Assembly (NCBI GenBank): GCA_963752605.1 | Contig: CAVVYW010000005.1 | Coordinates: 930,001-994,000 of the forward strand | Reading direction: 5' to 3' | DNA: 64,000 bases | Origin: CAVVYW01 sp963752605 | GTDB taxonomy: Bacteria; Actinomycetota; Thermoleophilia; Solirubrobacterales; 70-9 | Shown: one piece after another, positions 42,234 to 51,390 of the stretch | Position numbering within the stretch: the stretch's first letter is position 1 | Layout: every line of letters starts with the position of its first letter | Program-made: the position numbers and the translations under genes | The notes under the pieces: generated by a model | The model's input: the letters and a program-made list of their open reading frames with translations, nothing else | Told to the model about the DNA's origin: nothing | The model's database searches: none

Positions 42234-44390
42234 CTAGCCGCGTATGGGAACGGCCTGCTCGGAGCGCTTCGCGTGCTGCTCCATCAGCTCACGCTGAAGG
42301 TTGCGGCGCTGGCCGTCCGGCGAGCGACGGGTCCAGCCTCCGTCCGGGCCCAGCTCCCAGGCGTTGGTGTTGTCGGCGAAGGCGCGGTCCAGCACGTCGC
42401 TGAGCTGATTCCTTCGGGTCTGCCCCTCCACCGGCGCCAGCAGCTCGACCCGGTTGTAGAGGTTCCGCGGCATCAGGTCGGCCGAGCCGATCAGCACGCG
42501 CTCCTCGCCGTCGCCCCGGTCGAAGGAGAAGATGCGGGAGTGCTCTAGGAAGCGGTCGACGATCGAGACGACCCTGATGTTCTCCGAGACGCCCGGGACC
42601 CCGGGGCGCAACGCGCAGATTCCGCGGACGTTGAGGTCGACCTGGACGCCGGCGCGCGAGGCCCGGTACAGGGCTCGGATGCACGGAGCGTCCAGCAGCG
42701 AGTTCATCTTCATCCGGATCCGGGACGGCTGGTCGGCGCTGTGGGCATCGATCGCGGCCTCGATCTCGTTCAGGACGCCCTCCTTCAGGTTGAACGGGGC
42801 GACCATCACCTTCCGGTATCCCTGGGGGCGTGCATAGCCGGTCAGGTAGTTGAACATCTCGGCGATGTCCTCGCCGATCTCGGTATTGGCTGTGAACAGA
42901 CCGAGGTCGGTGTAGAGCCGGGCCGTCTTGGGGTTGTAGTTGCCCGTTCCGATGTGGACGTAGTTGCGGACCCCGTCGCCCTCCCGGCGGACGATCAGGA
43001 CGCACTTGACGTGCATCTTCAGCCCCGGGATCCCGTAGACGACGTGGACGCCCGCTTCCTCGAGCGAGCGCGCCCAGCGGATGTTGGCGCTCTCGTCGAA
43101 GCGGGCCTTCAGCTCCACGAGGCACACGGCCTGCTTGCCCCGCTCCGAGGCCTCGATCAGGCCGGGGACCAGCGGCGAGTCCGCGCTGGTCCGGTACACG
43201 GTCTGCTTGATCGCCAGGACGTTCGGGTCCTCCACCGCCTGGCGGATGAAGCGCTCAACCGAGCTGGCGAACGAGTCGTAGGGATGGTGGACCAGGATGT
43301 CGCCGTCGCGCATCGCGCCGAGCACGTCGACCTCCCGGTGGGTCTTCCCCTGCTGCAGCTCCGGCGGCGTGACCCCCTGCCAGGGCGGGTAGCGCAGCTC
43401 TCTGAAGCCCGGGACGTCGTACACGTCGGCCAGGTCGTCGAGCCCGAGCAGCCCGGGTACGTCGTAGACCTGGCTCTCGTCCAGCTTCATCGCCTCGACG
43501 AGCTGTCCGCGCAGGCCCTCGTCCATGTCCGGCGAGACCTCGAGCCGCACGACCTCCCCGAAGCGGCGGCGGCGGACCTCCTCCTCGACGGCGAGGAGGA
43601 GGTCGTCGGCCTCGTCGGAGACGTCGTAGTCGGTGTCGCGGGTCACCCTGAAGAGTGAGTGATGGACGATCTCCATCCCCGGGAAGAGGTCGTCGAGGTT
43701 GGCGGCGATGATCTCCTCGAGGGCCACGAAGGTGGTTCCGTCCCCGATCGAGATGAACCGCCGCAGCAGCTCCTTCGGGACCTTGACGCGAGCGGCGACC
43801 TGCTCGTCCTTCTCGGGATGCCGGAGCAGCACCGCGATGCTCAGGGACATGTTCGAGATGTACGGGAAGGGCCGGCCGCGGCCGATCACGAGGGGGGTGA
43901 GGGCGGGAAAGACCTGCTTCTGGAAGATCGTTTCGATCTCCTCCCGCTCGGTCTCGTTCGCCAGGTCCAGGGAGATGATGCGAATGCCGTGCTCCGCCAG
44001 CGCGGGGCAGATCTCATCCGCGTAGCAGTGGTGGAGGCGGGACCGAAGCTCGATGACCCGCTCCCGGATCCTCTCGATCACCTCGCCCGGCGGGATCGCG
44101 TCGGCGCCGCGGGCGTCGAGCTTGGCCTCGACCTGGTCATGAAGACCCGCCACCCGCACCATGTAGAACTCGTCGAGGTTGTCCTCGTAGATGGCGCAGA
44201 ACTTGAGCCGCTCGAGCAGGGGCACCGAGGAGTCCTCGGCCACCTGGAGCACGCGGTCGTTGAAGTCGACCCAGGAGAGCTCGCGATTGAAGTAGAGGGA
44301 CGGGTCCGAGAGCTCGCGCTCCGCCGTCGGGGGCACGGCGGCCTTCGGGGGCACCGAGGTCGCGGTGTCGTCGGTGGACCCGGGCGCCAC
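42234..44390 (-). CDS. ppk1: Polyphosphate kinase 1
   Basis: 718 residues. Domains: N (YFNRELSWVDFNDRVL), H, C1 and C2. The phosphorylated catalytic His is in NYVHIGTGNYNPKTARLY, and the second PLD-like motif is RVLIGSADLMPRNLYNRVE. Metal and ATP contacts appear in VELKARFDESANIRWA and GIPGLKMHVK. It makes polyphosphate from ATP reversibly. The N-terminal 25 residues are low complexity. DUF47 follows. Together with Ppx, two CHAD genes and the Pst system at 52-64 kb, the window covers much of the phosphate-store system. Confidence 0.96.
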   Translation of the reverse strand: MAPGSTDDTATSVPPKAAVPPTAERELSDPSLYFNRELSWVDFNDRVLQVAEDSSVPLLERLKFCAIYEDNLDEFYMVRVAGLHDQVEAKLDARGADAIPPGEVIERIRERVIELRSRLHHCYADEICPALAEHGIRIISLDLANETEREEIETIFQKQVFPALTPLVIGRGRPFPYISNMSLSIAVLLRHPEKDEQVAARVKVPKELLRRFISIGDGTTFVALEEIIAANLDDLFPGMEIVHHSLFRVTRDTDYDVSDEADDLLLAVEEEVRRRRFGEVVRLEVSPDMDEGLRGQLVEAMKLDESQVYDVPGLLGLDDLADVYDVPGFRELRYPPWQGVTPPELQQGKTHREVDVLGAMRDGDILVHHPYDSFASSVERFIRQAVEDPNVLAIKQTVYRTSADSPLVPGLIEASERGKQAVCLVELKARFDESANIRWARSLEEAGVHVVYGIPGLKMHVKCVLIVRREGDGVRNYVHIGTGNYNPKTARLYTDLGLFTANTEIGEDIAEMFNYLTGYARPQGYRKVMVAPFNLKEGVLNEIEAAIDAHSADQPSRIRMKMNSLLDAPCIRALYRASRAGVQVDLNVRGICALRPGVPGVSENIRVVSIVDRFLEHSRIFSFDRGDGEERVLIGSADLMPRNLYNRVELLAPVEGQTRRNQLSDVLDRAFADNTNAWELGPDGGWTRRSPDGQRRNLQRELMEQHAKRSEQAVPIRG

Positions 44391-44489
44391 ACCGGTGGTC
44401 CCCTCGCTCTCGGTTGTGCGGGTGGCTTCCTCGGTCAGAGGGTCAATGCTAGAGGCAGGGCGCTCGCGCTTCCGGGAGCGACGGATCAG

Positions 44490-46812
44490 TTATGCGACCC
44501 GAAGGACCGGGGCCTCGGGCTGCTCCAGGATCGCGACCTCGGTGAGCGCGGCGTAGCCATCGGCGAGCTGGCCGAGTGCCGCCTCCCAGGTTCGGGCGCG
44601 GGCGGCCGCGATCGCCTGGCGGCCAAGCTTGGCCCTCCAGGCGGGCGCGCCCGCGAGCTGCAGCACCGCCGCAGCGAGCAGGTCCGGGTCCGGCCCGCAG
44701 AGCCGGCCGGTCTCCCCGTCCACCACGATGGAGGTGGGGCCACCCTCAGCGACGGCCACCGCGGGGAGGCCGCTGGCGCCGGCCTCGACCAGCACCTGGC
44801 CGAACGTGTCGGTGCGGCTGCAGAAGAGGAACATGTCCGCGCTCGCGTAGGCCCGCGGCAGGTCCTCGCCGTGGAGGAACCCGAGGAAAGTCGCGGCCTC
44901 GCCGAGCCGCTCGCGCAGAACCGCCTCCTCGGGGCCGCCGCCCGCGAGCAGCAGGTGGAGCCTCGGGTCGGCCTCGCGAGCCTGCAGGAACGCGTCGGCG
45001 AGCAGGTCGATCCCCTTCTCCTTCGAGAGCCGCCCCGCGTACATGACCTTGATCTCGCCGGGGTATGCATCCGCGTCGCGGAGGTCTGGATCGAACCGGG
45101 AGGTGTCGACCCCGCGTCCCCAGCGGCCGATCCGGTCGCGCTCGACTCCGAGCTTGGCGAGCGAGTCGTCGCTCGCGGGGCTCGGCGAGAGCACCCGGCC
45201 GCACTGCCGGTAGAAGAGCGACAGCGCCGCGTTCATTCCACGCTCGAGGGCCTCGGCCCCGGAGCGCTGCCGGGCGTAGGCCCCCAGCTCGGTGTGCCAG
45301 CTGCCGAGCAGCGGCAGCTCCATGATCCGGGCGATCAGGGCGGCGGTCACGCCCGCGGGACCCGGGGCGGTCACGTGGACCAGGTCGAAGCGGCCCTCCG
45401 CGAGCACCTCGACCATCGCCGGAAGGCTGGGCACGCCGATCTCGAGGCCGGCGTAGAAGGGCATCTCTACTTCGGCTACCGCGGGCAGGCGCCGGTCGAC
45501 GTCGCGGTCCGTGCCGATCACCTCGACCTCGTAGCCGGCGACTCCGAGCTCGCGGATCCGCTCGATCGTGTGGGTCACGCCGTGGACTCCACCGATCGCG
45601 TCGGCGACCAGGGCCACGCGCTTCGGGCCCTCACCAGGATTGAGCTTCTGCTTCTCCTTGCCGAGGAAGGCGGCCGCGGGGGCGTACGGGATCGCGGGGA
45701 TCGCGGCGCGGAACAGGTCGCGGCCGGTCTCGATGGCGAGCCCACCGAGCTCCCCGGGCTCCTCTGCGCCGGCGAACCTCTCGACGGTCGTCTCGACGAC
45801 CTCGCTGAGGCGGCGCTCGTGCACGCGCCGGGCCCGGCGGGCGAGCTCGGCGTGGCTGAAGTCATCCGCCTGCATGTGCTCGATCAGGGCGCGTCCGTGC
45901 AGGTCCATGCCCAGCGCCTCGGTGAAGGAGTGGAGCAACGCCCTCGCGTCCTCGGGACCGAGGTCACCTGCGACCGAGCCGCTGCGGCACGTTGCCCTCG
46001 CTCATCACCCGCTCGGCCATCTTCAGGACGGCGTCGGGCTCGGGCTCGCGGAGCTCCCCGTGGCCGTTGGTCTTGGCGTCCTTGATCAGCAGGGCGCGGG
46101 TGCCGAGGGCCATCGCCGAGTGGGCCCACTTGGCGGCGCTGCCCTGCTCGCCGCGCGCCTCGGCGCGGCCCTCGCGGACGTGCCGCAAAAACTCTTCCGG
46201 CGTGGCCGCGGACGGGGCCTCAGTGAAGGTCCGTCCGATGTCCACGCCGGCGTGGTCATCGGAGCCGCCGGTGCCGGTTCCACCGTGCGTCTCGATGTAG
46301 ATCGCGGCGGGCATGTTGAGCTCGCGGGCGCGGGAGCCGTTGCGGGTCTCCCACACCGGGAACAGCTCGGCGAGCCGTCGCCTGTGCGCCGGCGTCAGCG
46401 GCGCCTCCACCGCGTAGAAGGGATGAGCAAGGGAGCATGCGATTTCATTTGAGTGCAGGTAGTCCGCGCAGGCCTCCAGGTCACGGGCGTTCTCCTGCAG
46501 CCAGGCGTGATCGTCCGGGGTGATTCCCATGCAGAGCACGTGGACCGCCTGCGGCTCACCGGCGAACCAGGTGGTCAGCTCCTCGGAGATGAAGACATCG
46601 GACCGATCGGCGATCTCCAGGCAGCCGGCGATCGTGTCGTGATCGGTGATCGTGACGAAGTCCATGTCCCGCGCCTTGGCGAGGTCATAGACCTCCTCAG
46701 GAGGAGTGGCGCACTCGGGCAGGCCGAGGCTGCGCTGGATGCCGAGCTTCGAGACCTCTGACGCGGTTGAGTGGCAATGCAGGTCCACCCGGGTGGTGGA
46801 AAGCGGGTTCAT
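44490..46812 (-). CDS. PHP-domain / GT4 glycosyltransferase fusion (one apparent frameshift)
   Basis: Two frames join into about 773 residues if one base is removed near 45975 (after GNVPQR, continuing SVAGDLGPEDARALLHSFTE). The PHP part (residues about 8-290) has RVDLHCHSTAS, FVTITDHDTIAG, CSLAHPFYAVEAPL and GGSDDHAGVDIG, so its metal-binding phosphoesterase site looks complete. The GT4 part starts KRVALVADAIGGVHGVTHTI and has VMYAGRLSKEKGIDLLADAF and VEAGASGLPAVAVAEGG, a retaining sugar transferase of the mannosyl/glucosyl type. Such PHP-GT fusions occur in actinobacteria. Alternatively two genes. Acceptor unknown, possibly a glycolipid. GGGAGAAAAT precedes the ATG at 46812. Confidence 0.75.
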
Positions 46813-46899
46813 ATTTTCTCCCTGTTCTCCCGTTCTCATTTCCTCTTGTCATTGCAAGGCGAATGGTCCGCCCATGCAGGGGAAACGCCGTTACGAGGT

Positions 46900-46928
46900 G
46901 GTCACCACGGCGTGAAGAGGTTGTGAAC
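46900..46928 (-). promoter_or_regulatory. Candidate PHO box upstream of the PHP-GT gene
   Basis: On the minus strand, GTTCACA (46928-46922), CTTCACG (46917-46911) and GGTGACC (46906-46900) are spaced exactly 11 bases apart. This is the spacing of PhoP boxes (GTTCACC direct repeats) in Streptomyces. They lie in the divergent region between the PHP-GT and GH31 genes. The third unit is a poor match. Confidence 0.45.
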
Positions 46929-46984
46929 GTGACAGGCGCATCACGAATGTAAAAGCCCCGCTTGGCACACTCAACGCCATCGCC

Positions 46985-49102
46985 GTGACGGAAGGGACAC
47001 CGACTCACGATGCCGTCGCGGCCGGAGGGCTCGCCGGAGAGCTGCTCGGGACACTGCAGCCCTGGGCCTGCCGCGGGCACGCCCGCGACCAGCTGATCAC
47101 CCTGACCGAGGGAGTCATCCCCCACGAGGAGCGGCAGGCGCCCGAGGAGCTGGATGCCGAGTTCGTGGAGATCACCGCGCCCGCGGCCGATCGCCTGTTG
47201 GTGGTGGCTGACGCGCCCGCGAGCGAATGGGTGCGACATGGCGTCAGCTGGCCCCTGCGTGAGGGCGAGCGCCTGACCGGGCTCGGGGCACGACACGGCC
47301 TCGACTTCGACCAGCGGGGCCGCTGCGTCGCTCTCGGCGCAGACCGCCGCTACACGGGGCCCGACTGCCCGCCGGACCTCCTCGAGATGGGCGGGATCCC
47401 GCAGGGCGACTACGCCCCCGTCCCGTGGGTCCTCTCCTCGGCCGGGTGGGCGGCATGGGTCGAGACCTCGGGGCCGGGAGTGGAGGCGGACCTGACCGGT
47501 GATCACGCCTCGATCTCCGTTCGCACCGCCTCCGGACCGCTCCGGGTCCATTTCATGCTCCACCCCACGCCCGCGGCCCGGCTCCGTGCGCTGCTCCGGG
47601 AGACCGGCATGCCCGCACTGCTGCCGGAGTGGGCATACGGCCACTGGAAGAGCCGCGACGTCTACGAGCAACAGGACGACGTCGAGGACGACTGGCGCGG
47701 GTACCGGGACAACGAGCTGCCGCTCGACGCGATCGTGATCGACTCCCCCTGGGAGACGCAGTACAACACCTGGCGGTTCAACCCCCACCAGTTTCCCGAC
47801 GCGCCCAGCCTGGTCAAGGGCATGCGCGAGGACGGGGTCCGCACCGTCGTCTGGGTGACGCCGTGGGTGAACGTCGAGTCGATCGACGGGCAGCGTCCGC
47901 CCGACGCGGACTCCGAGCGGCTGCACCGTGAGCCCGCGGAGAACTACGAGGATGGGGCGCGCGCCGGGCACTACGTCCAGGGGGCCGACGGCGACCCCCA
48001 TCTGGGGCGATGGTGGATGGGCACCGGCTCCATCGTCGACTTCACCTCGCAGGAGGCGCGCCGCTGGTGGCGCGAGCTCTCGCGCCCGGTTTTCGAGCTC
48101 GGCGTCGAGGGGGTGAAGGCGGACGACGGTGAGGGCTACTACTTCCCGCCGGACTCGCGGCTCAGCGACGGCCGCAAGGGTGCGGAGGCGGCCTGGGATT
48201 ACGGCCGGCTCTACCGCGAGGCCACGCAGGAGGCGCTCGACGCCGTGCACGGCGAGGGACGCGGTGTGGTCTTCGGGCGCTCCGGCTGGTCAGGCCAGCA
48301 GGCGACCGGGATGCTCTGGGGCGGGGATCAGGCCTCCGACTTCTGGTCCCTCCGCGCGCTGCTCACCTCGCTGCTCACCGCCGCGGCCAGCGGGTTCTCG
48401 AACCTCTCGCACGACGTCGGCGGCTATCTCGGGGCAGCGCTCGCCGACCGCTGCCCGCCGGAGCTGCTGGTTCGCTGGGCCCAGTTCGGGGCCCTCTCGC
48501 CGTTGATGCAGGCGCACGGCCGCTTCGAGCAGGAGGCGTGGACCTACGACGAGGGCATCCTCGAGCGCTACCGCGAGGCGATCCTGCTGCATGAGCGGCT
48601 GGTCCCGTACATCCGCGCCGCGGCGGCCACCGCGTCTCGAACCGGGCTGCCGATCATGCGCCCCCTCTGCCTGGCCGACCCGGGCGATCCCGAGGGATGG
48701 GCGATCCCGGACTCCTATCTGCTCGGGCCCGCGCTCTGGGTCGCCCCCGTCCTCCAAGAAGGCGCGAGGGGTCGCCGCACCTACCTGCCGCGCGGCGAGT
48801 GGATCTGCTGGTGGACCGGCGAGCGGCTCGAGGGCGGCCGCTGGATCGAGGCCGAGGCGCCCCTGGAGCGCATCCCGCTCTGGGTCCGGTCCGGCTCGAT
48901 CGTCGTCACCTATCCGCAGGCCGACGTCGCCCGCGGCCTCGGCGAGGAGGACCCAGCGCGCCCCCTGGAGGCGACGCTGTGGGGCGAGCCCCGCCTCGGG
49001 CGCACCGGGGTCCGGCTGGGCGACGGGACGCGAATCGACTGGCGGCACGGCGACTGGTCGGTCGTGCCCGACCGCCCAATCACCCTTTCCCTCCACCGCT
49101 GA
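46985..49102 (+). CDS. Glycoside hydrolase family 31
   Basis: 705 residues, alpha-glucosidase/alpha-xylosidase class. The catalytic barrel includes WAYGHWKSRDVY, LPLDAIVIDSPWETQYNTW, the nucleophile region LGVEGVKADDGEGYY, RSGWSGQQATGMLWGGDQ with the acid/base Asp after WGGD, and FSNLSHDVGGYLG. Also C-terminal beta domains (ALWVAPVLQEGARGRRTYLP). No signal peptide, so it is probably cytoplasmic, releasing sugars from imported or stored oligosaccharides. Start is the GTG at 46985. Divergent from the PHP-GT gene. Confidence 0.92.
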   Translation: MTEGTPTHDAVAAGGLAGELLGTLQPWACRGHARDQLITLTEGVIPHEERQAPEELDAEFVEITAPAADRLLVVADAPASEWVRHGVSWPLREGERLTGLGARHGLDFDQRGRCVALGADRRYTGPDCPPDLLEMGGIPQGDYAPVPWVLSSAGWAAWVETSGPGVEADLTGDHASISVRTASGPLRVHFMLHPTPAARLRALLRETGMPALLPEWAYGHWKSRDVYEQQDDVEDDWRGYRDNELPLDAIVIDSPWETQYNTWRFNPHQFPDAPSLVKGMREDGVRTVVWVTPWVNVESIDGQRPPDADSERLHREPAENYEDGARAGHYVQGADGDPHLGRWWMGTGSIVDFTSQEARRWWRELSRPVFELGVEGVKADDGEGYYFPPDSRLSDGRKGAEAAWDYGRLYREATQEALDAVHGEGRGVVFGRSGWSGQQATGMLWGGDQASDFWSLRALLTSLLTAAASGFSNLSHDVGGYLGAALADRCPPELLVRWAQFGALSPLMQAHGRFEQEAWTYDEGILERYREAILLHERLVPYIRAAAATASRTGLPIMRPLCLADPGDPEGWAIPDSYLLGPALWVAPVLQEGARGRRTYLPRGEWICWWTGERLEGGRWIEAEAPLERIPLWVRSGSIVVTYPQADVARGLGEEDPARPLEATLWGEPRLGRTGVRLGDGTRIDWRHGDWSVVPDRPITLSLHR

Positions 49103-49108
49103 TCGGCT

Positions 49109-50185
49109 TCAGCAGCCGAGGTTCTTCAGCCGCTTCTTGGTGCCCTCGATGTTGGCGGCGATCTGCGAGCGCTTCGCCGCGCTTTTGGCCTTCTCCAGTC
49201 CGCGCTCCTGGCGATTGCGCTTCTTGCGGAGCCGCTTGCACTTCCGGTCCTCCCCGGTAGCCGCAGGTGGACTTTCGCCCGCCGGGCTCTGTGATGAGGC
49301 CGGCGTGTAGGTGATCACGACGACGCCATTGCCGGAGCGAGCACCCTGCTGGTGGTTGACGTCGGTGGCCCCGGCCACCACGAAGGACGAGCCGCCTCCA
49401 CCACCGCCACCGCCCGTGTTGCCGATGGTGTCGTCAGCGCCGTCGCCGCCGCCACCGCCACCGCCGTAGTAGCCGCCGCCTCCTCCACCCCCAGGTCCGC
49501 CCGTGGCGGCGCCAACGGTTCCTCCCGCCCCGCCGATGCCGAGATCGCCGACCCCGCCCGCGGCGCCACCGTCTACACCGGCACCCGCGGCACCGCCGAC
49601 GCCCAGGAGCGTGTCGCCTCCACCGCCGCCAACCGCGCCATCACCGCCGTTGGTCCCGTTCGCCGCGGTCAATAGGCCGCCGGCGCCTCCATTGCCCGGC
49701 CCCATCACCACGGGGCCGTTGCCGCCGCCCCCGCCGCCGCCCGCGACGACGATCCGCTCGGCGCCACGACGCACGTCCGACGCGCCCCCACCACCGCCGC
49801 CCTCACCGCTACCAGGAGTGTCGCCTCCGTTCCCGCCGCCGTTGAACCCGGCTGCCCCGGTACCAGCGGTGCCTGCCCCCCCTTGGCCGCCCACGAACAC
49901 AGCGAGGGTCTCGCCGGGCGTCACTTGGATCGTCGCCGTAACGCAACCTCCATCGGCGCCCTCGCCGAAGAAGCCCCCCGTATCGCCATCGCCGCCCTCG
50001 GCGCCGCAGGCCTCCACGATGATTTGGCTTCCCGCCGGGACGACGAAGCTCTGCTGCGCGCCGGTGAAGTTGAAGGTCTGGGTGGCTGCGCTCGCGGCAG
50101 CGGGGAGGGAGAGGCAGGCAATGGCGGACGCGAGCAGCGCAATGCGAATGCGGAAGCCCATCCTTCCTTCACCGGTGTTTCCCAT
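49109..50185 (-). CDS. Secreted glycine-rich protein with ALK-type Gly-rich domain
   Basis: 358 residues. After a signal peptide (about residues 9-33) comes a beta domain with TQTFNFTGAQQSFVVPAGSQ and IIVEACGAEGG. The Gly-rich domain follows, including the marker GASDVRRGAERIVVAGGGGG and many GGGGGG runs. It then ends with SSFVVAGATDVNHQQGARSG, VVVITYTP, and a Pro/Ser linker. The C-terminal 45 residues are a basic helical tail (DRKCKRLRKKRNRQERGLE) ending in Cys. The layout resembles the glycine-rich domain of ALK/LTK receptors, which is known in bacterial secreted proteins. Probably an extracellular or wall-associated adhesive/structural protein. GGAGGA precedes the ATG at 50185. Confidence 0.8.
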   Translation of the reverse strand: MGNTGEGRMGFRIRIALLASAIACLSLPAAASAATQTFNFTGAQQSFVVPAGSQIIVEACGAEGGDGDTGGFFGEGADGGCVTATIQVTPGETLAVFVGGQGGAGTAGTGAAGFNGGGNGGDTPGSGEGGGGGGASDVRRGAERIVVAGGGGGGGNGPVVMGPGNGGAGGLLTAANGTNGGDGAVGGGGGDTLLGVGGAAGAGVDGGAAGGVGDLGIGGAGGTVGAATGGPGGGGGGGYYGGGGGGGDGADDTIGNTGGGGGGGGSSFVVAGATDVNHQQGARSGNGVVVITYTPASSQSPAGESPPAATGEDRKCKRLRKKRNRQERGLEKAKSAAKRSQIAANIEGTKKRLKNLGC

Positions 50186-50311
50186 CGATCCCGCTCCTCC
50201 CGTCGCCGTCGCGGGTTGCGCCGCGCGGGTCGGACCCGTCGGCGCGAGTATGACATGGCCGGTGGCTGTAGAAGGCCGCAGAGCCCTGGGCGTGGCGGTC
50301 GCCGTAGTCGT

Positions 50312-50327
50312 GCTTTCACGTGAAAGC
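50312..50327. promoter_or_regulatory. 16-bp palindromic operator candidate
   Basis: GCTTTCACGTGAAAGC is a perfect 16-base palindrome in the 228-bp gap between the VOC gene stop and the start of the Gly-rich secreted protein, about 127 bases upstream of the latter. No other copy was noticed. Confidence 0.5.
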
Positions 50328-50413
50328 GCAAGCTCAGCGCTCCGCTGAGCCGCCCCGAGGGCGAGAGCGGGCGACCGGGCGCTCGCTCCCGCCCACCGCA
50401 GGCCTTGCAGGCC

Positions 50414-51295
50414 CTAGGCCTCGACGGCCGCGTTCGCCTCGCTGCCGAGGTCCTTGTTCTCGGGCGTGTACTTGCTGGCGATGAAGGTTGCGCCCTGCGG
50501 ATCGGCGAGCACCGTCATCCGCACCCAGGGGGCGTCGAAGGGCGGCGCGATCACCTTGCCGCCGAGCTCCTTGGCCTTGGCGGCGGTGGCGTCGGCGTCG
50601 TCGGTCGCGAAGGTGACGCTCCAGTGCGCGGGGGTGTCGGAGTCATCCTCCGCGATCGGGTTGATCGCGGCGACGACGTCCTCGAACCCCTCGGGTCCGC
50701 CGGTCTCCTTGATCAACTTGCGGAGGTCGGGGTTGTCCTTCTCCAGGTGGTCGCCGTATCCAGGCATGGTCCACATCTCGGCACCGACGTCGAGCGTCCC
50801 CCAGCCGAAGACCGCGCGGTAGAACTTCTTCGCGCCCTCGACGTCGCGGGTGTTGAGGCCGTTGAAAACGACCGTTCCCGGGTCGTTGACCAGCTCGGCG
50901 CCCTTGTGCTGATTGGCCTCCCAGGTGCACAGCGCCGCTCCCTCGGGGTCGGTGAAGACCGCCATCCGGCCGGAGTCCATCACGTCGAAGGGCTCGGTGA
51001 CGATGGTGCCGCCGGCATCGCGGACCTTGCCCGCGGTCTCGTCGGCGCTGTCGACCCAGATGTAGGTGTTCCAGACAGCCATCTCGGGCGCCCCTTCCGG
51101 AATGGAGCCGGCGGCGGCGACGTTGCGGCCGTCGATCCGGGCGCTGAAGTACTTGCCCGCCGAGTCGTCGGGCAGCACGTTCTCGAACTCCCAGCCGAAG
51201 AGCCCGCCGTAGAACTCGGTCGCGGCCTCGGGGTCGGGCTGGCTCGTGTCCACCCAGCAGGGGACGCCGGGGATGTATCCGTCGCGCTCAGGCAT
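50414..51295 (-). CDS. Tandem VOC-domain protein
   Basis: 293 residues with two VOC modules. Module 1 starts PGVPCWVDTSQPDPEAATEF and ends AVFTDPEGAALCTWEA. Module 2 starts TVVFNGLNTRDVEGAKKFYR and ends TVLADPQGATFIASKYTP. The double-module form is common in actinobacterial proteins of unknown substrate (glyoxalase-like, 27-kDa antigen Cfp30B family). The start ATG follows GGAGCCACCG. Divergent from a WYL regulator, which may control it. Confidence 0.88.
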   Translation of the reverse strand: MPERDGYIPGVPCWVDTSQPDPEAATEFYGGLFGWEFENVLPDDSAGKYFSARIDGRNVAAAGSIPEGAPEMAVWNTYIWVDSADETAGKVRDAGGTIVTEPFDVMDSGRMAVFTDPEGAALCTWEANQHKGAELVNDPGTVVFNGLNTRDVEGAKKFYRAVFGWGTLDVGAEMWTMPGYGDHLEKDNPDLRKLIKETGGPEGFEDVVAAINPIAEDDSDTPAHWSVTFATDDADATAAKAKELGGKVIAPPFDAPWVRMTVLADPQGATFIASKYTPENKDLGSEANAAVEA

Positions 51296-51364
51296 CGGTG
51301 GCTCCTTCACTCGTTGACAGTGGCGGCACCGTATCCCCTGATTAGGTCAGGATGTGTCCTAAAT

Positions 51365-51390
51365 GTCAGCGACGATGTAAATGTCGTGAC
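51365..51390. promoter_or_regulatory. Operator candidate of the WYL regulator
   Basis: GTCAGCGAC (51365-51373) and GTCGTGAC (51383-51390) form a near-perfect inverted repeat that overlaps the GTG start of the WYL gene and lies 70 bases from the divergent VOC gene start. Autoregulation is a fair guess. Confidence 0.45.

Noticed and set aside
43659..46085. An 808-codon plus-strand frame.
   Set aside because: Antisense of ppk1 and the PHP-glycosyltransferase gene, no domain or start signal.
46898..46908. GTGGTCACCAC palindrome as a separate operator.
   Set aside because: It overlaps the third unit of the candidate PHO box and gives no additional evidence; short palindromes of this kind are common in GC-rich DNA.
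49300..49900. Glycine-codon repeats that look like a tandem DNA repeat.
   Set aside because: The repeats are the Gly-rich domain of a single coding sequence; no exact repeat unit is kept.
50405..51385. Long N-terminal extension of the WYL regulator.
   Set aside because: It lies antisense to the tandem VOC gene; the HTH domain begins right after the GTG at 51386.
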